Positions 33,821 to 39,784 of a stretch of 64,000 bases of DNA are shown here, one piece after another. The translations under genes were made by a program, and so were the position numbers. Each line of letters opens with the position of its first letter. The first letter of the stretch is position 1. The stretch lies in assembly GCF_002204185.1 (NCBI RefSeq), contig NZ_MXPU01000004.1, forward strand, positions 124,001 to 188,000, read 5' to 3'. Below the pieces are notes generated by a model. The model was not told where the DNA came from. It saw only the letters and a list, made by a program, of their open reading frames with translations, and searched no databases. This DNA comes from Rhizobium esperanzae. GTDB taxonomy: Bacteria; Pseudomonadota; Alphaproteobacteria; Rhizobiales; Rhizobiaceae.

Positions 33821-35239
33821 TCACCGGCGCTTTTTACGCCAGGGCGCATTCTGCTGCCAGTCGCCGGCCATGATGCTCCCGTGGGGGATCACCTCGTCGA
33901 CCACTTCGGCGAGGCCGTAGTGCTCGATCTGCGCCCGCACGTTCGCAGCGCTCTTGTAGGCACTCGGCAGTTCCGACACATCGGCGAAACCGGAGAAGAA
34001 CCGCGTGTCGAGACCGCTTGTTTCCTTCTCCAGGATAGCCGCGATGTTGTTCGGGCTCAGACCTCGCGAATCCGCCCCATACTCGGCGGACAGCTGCCTC
34101 ATATGCGCGCTGCGCGAAAAGTTGCGGCCGGCGCCATGCGGCGAGAAGCCGAGGCCATGAGCAGCGTTCGAGCCGCGAACGATCAGGATGGGTTCCGCCA
34201 TATTGAGCGGAATGATGGTCAGATCGGTCGCGTCATGCGCCCAGTTGTCGAAGGCAGGGGTGGCACCCTTTCCGTGGTAGAACAGTCCGTCCGATTTCCG
34301 GAAGACGAAATTATGCTCGTTCCAGAAGCGGTCCGCGACTTTGGCCGAGAGCTTTTCCGCCGCCATGTCGTGAAGGACATAGTGGTTCTCTTTCGTCCAC
34401 TGGCGGATCGTCTGCAGCGCCGACCAGTAAAGCTCACCTTCCTCGGTATCCGCCGGAATCCAGGCATTTTCCCGATGCGTCTCGGGCGAAATGCGCTCCC
34501 GAAACTGGTTGGCGACCTTCATGCCCTTGTCGTAGAGCCGCGCCCCCGGTGCTCGCGATCCGTGATGGGTCACAAGCGCGGTTTCCCCGGTCGACTTCAT
34601 CGCCCCGACATAGGCGAAATGATTGCCGTCCCCCTGGGTCGCGAAATGCTCGATGCCGGCGCTCAGCGCCCCGTCGCGCAGATAGGGATTCTGCTGGAAG
34701 GCTGAAAGCGTCGCCTCGGAAGGCTTGAGCTGCGCGCCGCGCGGACGGCCGCCCGGACCGAAATGCGTCACCGCGTGCACGGCGTCCAGGAGCGTCTTCG
34801 GATCCACGCCGGGAAAGATCGAAATCGCCATGGAGCAGCAGATATCGGCCGAATGCATGCCCGGATGGATCGCTTCGGACGCCACTACGCCGCCGACCGG
34901 GATCGTTCCGACCGGACCCGCCGGGCAGGCGTCCGGCATGATCGCCGCGGCCCGGACGACCGGTGTGCGCACCAGCGCCCGCATCGTCGCATTCACCTTC
35001 TCGACATTGTCCTGCTCGAAGGCATTCTCGGCGCGGATGTTGGAATAGATCTCGATATCGTTATCGGCCTTCAAGGCAAGCGTCGGCCCGGGCTGGAAGG
35101 CCCTTGCCGCCTCCAGCGCATCGGTCACCGAGCCACCCTGGCTCAAAACCGCGTTGGCCGCATCGAGAGCCGGGCGAAACCACTTCCCTTGGCTCATGCC
35201 GGCATCGATCAAATCCTGTCCGCTCATCACCGCTATCAT
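33821..35239 (-). CDS. rtcB: RNA-splicing ligase RtcB
   Basis: RtcB joins 2',3'-cyclic-phosphate (or 3'-P) and 5'-OH RNA ends using GTP and Mn. The protein (468-472 aa) has IPVGGVVASEAIHPGMHSAD and the metal motif SADICCSM (DIGCGM in E. coli RtcB), the histidine-rich THFGPGGRPRG and ATQGDGNHFAYVG, HHGSRAPGARLYDKG, and the guanylylated-histidine motif SPHGAGRNFSRS. ATG 35227 (MSGQDLIDAG) fits other family starts better than ATG 35239. It is the last gene of the rsr-Y RNA-rtcB unit that is divergent from rtcR. Confidence 0.92.
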   Translation of the reverse strand: MIAVMSGQDLIDAGMSQGKWFRPALDAANAVLSQGGSVTDALEAARAFQPGPTLALKADNDIEIYSNIRAENAFEQDNVEKVNATMRALVRTPVVRAAAIMPDACPAGPVGTIPVGGVVASEAIHPGMHSADICCSMAISIFPGVDPKTLLDAVHAVTHFGPGGRPRGAQLKPSEATLSAFQQNPYLRDGALSAGIEHFATQGDGNHFAYVGAMKSTGETALVTHHGSRAPGARLYDKGMKVANQFRERISPETHRENAWIPADTEEGELYWSALQTIRQWTKENHYVLHDMAAEKLSAKVADRFWNEHNFVFRKSDGLFYHGKGATPAFDNWAHDATDLTIIPLNMAEPILIVRGSNAAHGLGFSPHGAGRNFSRSAHMRQLSAEYGADSRGLSPNNIAAILEKETSGLDTRFFSGFADVSELPSAYKSAANVRAQIEHYGLAEVVDEVIPHGSIMAGDWQQNAPWRKKRR

Positions 35240-35287
35240 TGTCTTTTCTGCGTCTGCAGTCCTTCTTGTTCAGTTTGCTTCTCTTCA

Positions 35288-35307
35288 CCCGCCGGCATTC
35301 GCCGGGG
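35288..35307 (-). other. Hairpin reusing the Y RNA motif, between Y RNA 3 and rtcB
   Basis: On the minus strand CCGGCGAATGCCGG folds on itself with flanking CCC/GGG. It repeats the GGCGAATGCCGG word found at the 5' end of Y RNA 3. It may be a remnant of a fourth Y RNA or an end-processing hairpin. Confidence 0.4.
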
Positions 35308-35335
35308 GTAGTCCATTCCTTCATGGCAGGAGTTT

Positions 35336-35464
35336 GCAGCGGCGACGAGGGTGGACGAAACCGGATGGCCCCGCTCGTGCCAGAGAGCGTATGCCCAGGA
35401 GGAATCGAACCTGCCAGACCATCCAACTTTGGAGGCTGTAGTTCCGTCCGGCATTCGCCACTGC
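35336..35464 (-). ncRNA. Y RNA 3 (YrlA-like, degenerate tRNA mimic)
   Basis: The predicted RNA is closed by a 10-bp end stem (GCAGTGGCGA with TCGCCGCTGC, one G-T pair). Just inside are ATGCCGGACGGAACTACAG on the 5' side and CCCTCG on the 3' side, the conserved words also seen in Y RNAs 1 and 2. The inner part has a T-arm-like GGTTCGATTCC and a D-arm-like hairpin GCTC-N8-GAGC, joined by an inner stem GGATGG/CCATCC, but the acceptor-like stem is lost. It is about 129 nt. It would bind Rsr by the end stem. Confidence 0.7.
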
Positions 35465-35473
35465 AATCTTCGT

Positions 35474-35585
35474 CATGGCGACAAGTGTCCGGGAAACAGC
35501 TTGCTCTACCAACTGAGCTACAGGACCAGGCCCTGGCGAGGTTCGAACTCGCGACACAGATGTAGTTCCCCATGCATTCGCCATG
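35474..35585 (-). ncRNA. Y RNA 2 (YrlA-like, permuted tRNA mimic)
   Basis: About 112 nt. End stem CATGGCGA with TCGCCATG (8 bp, perfect), with GGGGAACTACA just inside on the 5' side and CACTTG on the 3' side. The inner part reads T-arm (GCGAG TTCGAAC CTCGC), then a closed acceptor-like hairpin (CAGGGC with GTCCTG), then a D-arm (TAGCTCAGTTGGTAGAGCA). This is the order of a circularly permuted tRNA, as described for bacterial YrlA RNAs that bind the Ro60 orthologue Rsr. Confidence 0.85.
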
Positions 35586-35598
35586 TCATTCCATATGT

Positions 35599-35733
35599 CC
35601 GTGACGACAAGGTGTGGTGAAACGTCCTGCTCTATCCGCTGAGCTACGGGTCCATGAACTGGAGGACCCGACGGGATTCGAACCCGCGACCAGGAGATTA
35701 ACGATCTGTAGTTTCATCCGGCATTCGTCACGG
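35599..35733 (-). ncRNA. Y RNA 1 (YrlA-like, permuted tRNA mimic)
   Basis: About 135 nt, starting some 50 nt after the rsr stop. End stem CCGTGACGA with TCGTCACGG (9 bp, perfect), then GAAACTACAG on the 5' side and CACACCTTG on the 3' side. Inner part: anticodon-like stem TCCTG/CAGGA, T-arm (GCGGG TTCGAAT CCCGT), a 7-bp acceptor stem CGGGTCC/GGACCCG closed by TCCAGTTCAT, and D-arm TAGCTCAGCGGATAGAGCA. A tRNA finder could call two half-tRNAs here; the order is wrong for a real tRNA and right for a Y RNA. Confidence 0.87.
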
Positions 35734-35783
35734 GTCCCCGCGCCGTTCACGGCAGCGCGAGGATATTGCTTCCTGTGAGCCCG

Positions 35784-37340
35784 TCAGAGCTCGATTGCCT
35801 CGATGGCTTTCACCCAGCCATCCGCTCCCTTGCTATTGGCCGCGAAGGCAGTGATCACCCCGTAGACGGCGTCCGAGAAGCCACCGATGTTGAGCACGTC
35901 GTCCCGCGTCGGCGCCTGCGTCGTGGCGTGGGGCTGGATGTCGAGGCAGACCAGCTTTGCAGCCGGGTTGACCCGCTTGATCCTGGCCCATTCCGTCATC
36001 ACCGCCGTCGGCTGACCGCTGCCGCGCGCATCCACCCAGGACTGATTGTCCGAGATGAACACCACGAGATCGACCTTGGCCTTCTCGTTTGCCAGCATCC
36101 TCAGCGGTGCGGAGCAGTTGGTTCCGCCGCCACCGATTTTCGCCAGCTTACCGGCATTGGTCATCACCGAATCCCGCTTGTTGAGGCTGACGCGCACCAC
36201 GTCATTCTCGAACGGCAGCACGCGCGCCTTCGGGTTGCGCTGCAGGAACGCCGCGGCCATCAGACCGGCGACGTCGATGCAACGGACCGAGGAGGTCGCG
36301 CCCTTCCGATAGCCGGTCACGGGCGAGCTCATGGATCCCGACACATCGGGGCAGAGCACCACATTGCCCATCAGCGATGGCACATTGGCGATGGCGATAT
36401 CCATTGCGTCCTGAAGCGCATCCCGCACGACATCCGGAGCCTGGCCATCGACCATCTTCCACGCCATCATCAACTGATAGGGGAAGACCTTTGCCTTGCG
36501 GATTTCCTCCGGATCGGCAAGCCGCGCCGCCAGCGCCTCGGCAAAACCCTCGACCTTGAACACGCCGTTGCGTGCAAAGGTGTTGAGGTTCTGCCGCACC
36601 ATCTGCCAGCCGCCCTTGCGGGCGATCTCGACCCAATGCTCTCGCGTCAGCGGCAGCGAGGTCAGCATCTGGAGCGGCACATCAGGCACCGGCCCCGTCT
36701 GGTCACGCCGGAACGCTTCCAATGCCTTGACGAGTTCCGGCAGCGCCGCGTAGTCGTGCGGCTTGCCGATCGCCCAGGCATAAAGCGCCTTGCGCTCCCC
36801 TGTGGCCGGCTTCGGATGCACCATGCGGATGACGTCGGCAAGCGAAGGATCGTTTCCGACCATCGCACGCAGGATCTGCTCGGTGCTGGCTCGTTCGAGC
36901 CACGCCTGCACCAGCTTCTTCGGGCGTGTGCCGAGCGACTTTCGACCCGTGGCGCCGGAGCGCATGACCTGGACGAAACCGCGCAGCATCTTGCCGCTCT
37001 TCACCACCCGCGGGAATGCACGGACGAAGGCATCGCTCTGAAGGCCGGAGAGCATGGCGAGCAGCGTCACCGGCATGTCCTTCATGTGACCCTTTTCAGC
37101 GGCATAAACAGCCAGCTTGGCGAGAAATTCCGGCTCGACCTGAAGGGCAAGCGTCTTTACCGCGTCCAGCTGCTCAGCTCCATCAGCATAGAAGGTGCCG
37201 TTGAACGTGCCGGTCACGGCATATTGCGCCAGCGCCTCGCGCGGCGTCAGCTGGTAGGCCGGGGCTGCTTCATGATTTTTTGTGTCCGTTCCCGGAAGCA
37301 GTTTTCCGAGGTAGGTTTTGAAGATCGCCTTGTTGACCAT
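35784..37340 (-). CDS. rsr: Rsr, bacterial Ro60 orthologue (TROVE plus von Willebrand A domain)
   Basis: Rsr is a ring-shaped RNA-binding protein that holds Y RNAs and helps RNA quality control after stress. The 518-aa product has the HEAT-like TROVE domain over about residues 20-340 (YQLTPREALAQYAVTGTFNG, KGHMKDMPVTLLAMLSGLQ) and a C-terminal vWA domain with the MIDAS motif CPDVSGSMSSP. It is followed by three Y RNA genes and rtcB on the same strand. A sigma54-type promoter lies upstream, and the activator gene rtcR is divergent. Confidence 0.93.
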   Translation of the reverse strand: MVNKAIFKTYLGKLLPGTDTKNHEAAPAYQLTPREALAQYAVTGTFNGTFYADGAEQLDAVKTLALQVEPEFLAKLAVYAAEKGHMKDMPVTLLAMLSGLQSDAFVRAFPRVVKSGKMLRGFVQVMRSGATGRKSLGTRPKKLVQAWLERASTEQILRAMVGNDPSLADVIRMVHPKPATGERKALYAWAIGKPHDYAALPELVKALEAFRRDQTGPVPDVPLQMLTSLPLTREHWVEIARKGGWQMVRQNLNTFARNGVFKVEGFAEALAARLADPEEIRKAKVFPYQLMMAWKMVDGQAPDVVRDALQDAMDIAIANVPSLMGNVVLCPDVSGSMSSPVTGYRKGATSSVRCIDVAGLMAAAFLQRNPKARVLPFENDVVRVSLNKRDSVMTNAGKLAKIGGGGTNCSAPLRMLANEKAKVDLVVFISDNQSWVDARGSGQPTAVMTEWARIKRVNPAAKLVCLDIQPHATTQAPTRDDVLNIGGFSDAVYGVITAFAANSKGADGWVKAIEAIEL

Positions 37341-37375
37341 GACAGCACCTGTTGTTTGGTTCGTGCCAGATACAT

Positions 37376-37391
37376 TTCAAGACGCGTGCCA
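37376..37391 (-). promoter_or_regulatory. Sigma54 promoter of rsr-yRNA-rtcB
   Basis: On the minus strand TGGCAC-GCGTC-TTGAA matches the -24/-12 consensus TGGCAC-N5-TTGCA with one mismatch. It is 36 bp upstream of the rsr start, so the leader would be about 25 nt. RtcR is a sigma54-dependent activator, which supports the call. Confidence 0.75.
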
Positions 37392-37486
37392 GTTTGAAGA
37401 AGGGAGCGGGAGATACGCGAAACGTTCGTTCATCCATCTGTTTTCAAAAGAGAAATTTTTATGCCTCAGCCGAGCGCAATCATGAA

Positions 37487-37515
37487 TTGCGAAGATCCGA
37501 TCCCGATTATATTAT
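37487..37515 (+). promoter_or_regulatory. Sigma70-type promoter of rtcR
   Basis: TTGCGA, a 17-bp spacer and TATTAT lie 36 bp upstream of the rtcR start codon. The remaining 37341-37550 region is AT-richer and should also hold RtcR enhancer sites; a possible one is GAACGAACGTTTCGC (minus strand) near 37420. Confidence 0.5.
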
Positions 37516-37550
37516 CGCCGATTATCTTTCTTTATAATTTTGGATAAGTC

Positions 37551-39158
37551 ATGAAGCGCCGCGTCGCCATCAGCATATTGGGGACCACCCTGGACGCAGG
37601 GAAATGGGAAAATCGCTGGAGCCGCTGGCGCCCCAATGTCGCGCTCTGCCAGCAACCGGGCCTGTTCATCGACCGGCTGGAGCTGATCCTCGAAAACCAC
37701 TCGCAAGCTCTCTGTCACCGTATCGTTGCCGACATCGAAACCGTGGCGCCGGCAACGGAGGTGCGGACCAACATCATCAACTTCCGGGACCCCTGGGATT
37801 TTTCGGAGGTCTATACCAACCTCAGGGACTTTGCACGCAACTACAACTTCGACCCCGAAACGGAAGACTATCTCGTCAACATCACCACCGGCACCCATGT
37901 CGCACAGATCTGCTGGTTCTTGCTGACCGAAGCCCGCATCATTCCCGGCCAGTTGTTGCAGCTCTCGCCGCCGCGCGACCGCGACCCGGAGCAGGATTTC
38001 GCCGGCACGCACCGGATCATCGACCTCGATCTGTCCCGCTATGACGAGATCGCCAAGCGCTTCGCTTCCGAGCGGGAAGACGCTGCTTCTTTCCTGAAAT
38101 CCGGAATTTCGACCCGCAACGCCGCCTTCAACAGAATGATCGACGAGATCGAAAGGGTGGTGATCCGCTCGACCGCGCCCGTTCTGCTGACCGGGCCGAC
38201 CGGTGCCGGCAAATCGCAACTCGCCCGCAGGATCTACGAATTGAAGAAGAGCCAGCGCAAGGTCAGTGGTCCGTTCATCGAGGTCAACTGCGCGACCCTG
38301 CGCGGCGATCAGGCCATGTCCACCCTGTTCGGCCATGTGAAGGGCGCATTTACCGGCGCGGCCGGCGAGCGTGCCGGCTTGCTCAAGTCCGCCGACAAAG
38401 GCGTGCTGTTCCTCGACGAGATTGGCGAACTCGGCCTCGACGAACAGGCCATGTGCCTGCGCGCCATCGAGGAAAAGAAGTTCCTGCCCGTGGGCGCTGA
38501 TCGGGAGGCGTCCGCGGACTTTCAGCTGATTGCCGGCACCAATCGCGATCTTGGCGAAGATGTCCGCAAAGGCAGGTTCCGCGAAGATCTCTATGCCCGC
38601 CTGAACCTCTGGACTTTCCGGCTGCCGGCCCTGCGCGAGCGCAAGGAGGACATAGAACCTAATCTCGACTTCGAGCTCAGGCGCTATCTGGAACGAGAAG
38701 GCGAAAATGTGACTTTCAACAAGGAAGCACGCGACCGCTACCTGACTTTCGCAACCGGCTCACAAGCCGTCTGGAGCGCCAACTTTCGCGATCTCTCGGC
38801 GTCGGTGACGCGTATGGCGACCCTCGCGCCGCATGGGCGCATCACGACCGACGTCGTTGATGACGAAGTCCGACGATTGAATGCGTTTTGGCGCAGCTCA
38901 AGTGACGACGGCAGGGTGGATCTGATCATTGAAGAAGTGCTGGGTGCAGAGACGGCGGCTCGCCTCGATCACTTCGACACGGCCCAGCTTGCCACCGTTC
39001 TTCACACCTGCCGTCAACACGCCACGGCAAGTGCTGCGGGCAGAGCCCTGTTTGCGATGTCGCGACTGGAGAAAAAGAGCAGCAACGACGCCGATCGCCT
39101 GAGTAAATATCTCGCGCGCTTCGGCCTCAGATTCGAGGACGTCAAGAAATCAGGATAA
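37551..39158 (+). CDS. rtcR: RtcR, sigma54-dependent activator with CARF sensor domain
   Basis: RtcR activates the rtc RNA-repair operon when RNA ends accumulate. The 535-aa product has an N-terminal CARF-like domain (VAISILGTTLDAGKWENRWS, YLVNITTGTHVAQICWFL) that in RtcR senses linear or cyclic RNA end products, an AAA+ domain with Walker A TGPTGAGKSQLARR, the sigma54-contact GAFTGA (HVKGAFTGAAGERAG), Walker B LFLDEIGELGLDEQ, and a C-terminal HTH region (TVLHTCRQHATASAAGRALF). Divergent from rsr. Confidence 0.93.
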   Translation: MKRRVAISILGTTLDAGKWENRWSRWRPNVALCQQPGLFIDRLELILENHSQALCHRIVADIETVAPATEVRTNIINFRDPWDFSEVYTNLRDFARNYNFDPETEDYLVNITTGTHVAQICWFLLTEARIIPGQLLQLSPPRDRDPEQDFAGTHRIIDLDLSRYDEIAKRFASEREDAASFLKSGISTRNAAFNRMIDEIERVVIRSTAPVLLTGPTGAGKSQLARRIYELKKSQRKVSGPFIEVNCATLRGDQAMSTLFGHVKGAFTGAAGERAGLLKSADKGVLFLDEIGELGLDEQAMCLRAIEEKKFLPVGADREASADFQLIAGTNRDLGEDVRKGRFREDLYARLNLWTFRLPALRERKEDIEPNLDFELRRYLEREGENVTFNKEARDRYLTFATGSQAVWSANFRDLSASVTRMATLAPHGRITTDVVDDEVRRLNAFWRSSSDDGRVDLIIEEVLGAETAARLDHFDTAQLATVLHTCRQHATASAAGRALFAMSRLEKKSSNDADRLSKYLARFGLRFEDVKKSG

Positions 39159-39220
39159 GAGCTATGTGCCGGACGTGAACGCCGATAGTCGCTTTCGCTG
39201 AGGGGACAAACCCTTGGCGG

Positions 39221-39784
39221 CTACGGGAGGGATAGCCTTGACACGCTATCTTTTTCGGCGCTCGCCGCCATATGGGTGAGTTCGTCCCAGAGGCTTTCGG
39301 CGAAGCTACGCAGAACCGTAAGTTCGAAGCTGTCATCGCCGGTGCGGACGATCTGCACGGAGATATGACCGAGCATGGTCATCGCAGACTCGCCTTCCGG
39401 GAAGACGGTAGGATCGAGATCGACGACGGTGCCTTTTGACAACAGCAGCCGCGAGGAGCGGCCGGAAACGCCGATGCGCACGCGCCCGTGGCTCTGGTCC
39501 ATGACGACGGCTTTTCCGGCCAGCGCTGCGGCAAGGGCGTCGAGACTGACTGAAGAAAGCGGCGCGTTGCCGGCGACAAACCATTGGCGGAAGCCGGCCT
39601 TGCGGATCGAACTGTTCGCAAGGCCGGCTTTGGCCAGTTCGGCGGCCAGTGCCGGCGGCTCGATCGCGCCGAGCACGTGCAGCAGATGGCCTTCCGGTAG
39701 GGCTTCCAACCCGAGGCCGGACCCTGACATGCCGTTATATCTGGCGTCGGAGAGAACCGGTCTGTGCTGGGGAAGATCAGGCAT
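39221..39784 (-). CDS. soxG: Sarcosine oxidase/N-methylglutamate dehydrogenase gamma subunit
   Basis: A 187-aa SoxG-family protein (SGLGLEALPEGHLLHVLGA, VVMDQSHGRVRIGVSGRSSR). It is the small subunit of heterotetrameric sarcosine-oxidase-type enzymes. Its ATG at 39784 overlaps the end of soxA by 8 bp. With soxBDA it forms a four-subunit enzyme; given the linked glxBCD and glnT genes it may be the MgdD subunit of N-methylglutamate dehydrogenase. The 62-bp gap to rtcR has no clear terminator. Confidence 0.85.
   Translation of the reverse strand: MPDLPQHRPVLSDARYNGMSGSGLGLEALPEGHLLHVLGAIEPPALAAELAKAGLANSSIRKAGFRQWFVAGNAPLSSVSLDALAAALAGKAVVMDQSHGRVRIGVSGRSSRLLLSKGTVVDLDPTVFPEGESAMTMLGHISVQIVRTGDDSFELTVLRSFAESLWDELTHMAASAEKDSVSRLSLP

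Noticed and set aside
35474..35733. Possible tRNA genes or split tRNA halves on the minus strand
   Set aside because: T-arm and D-arm occur in reversed order, there is no anticodon loop between them, and the outer ends pair with each other; the segments fit Y RNAs with tRNA mimicry.
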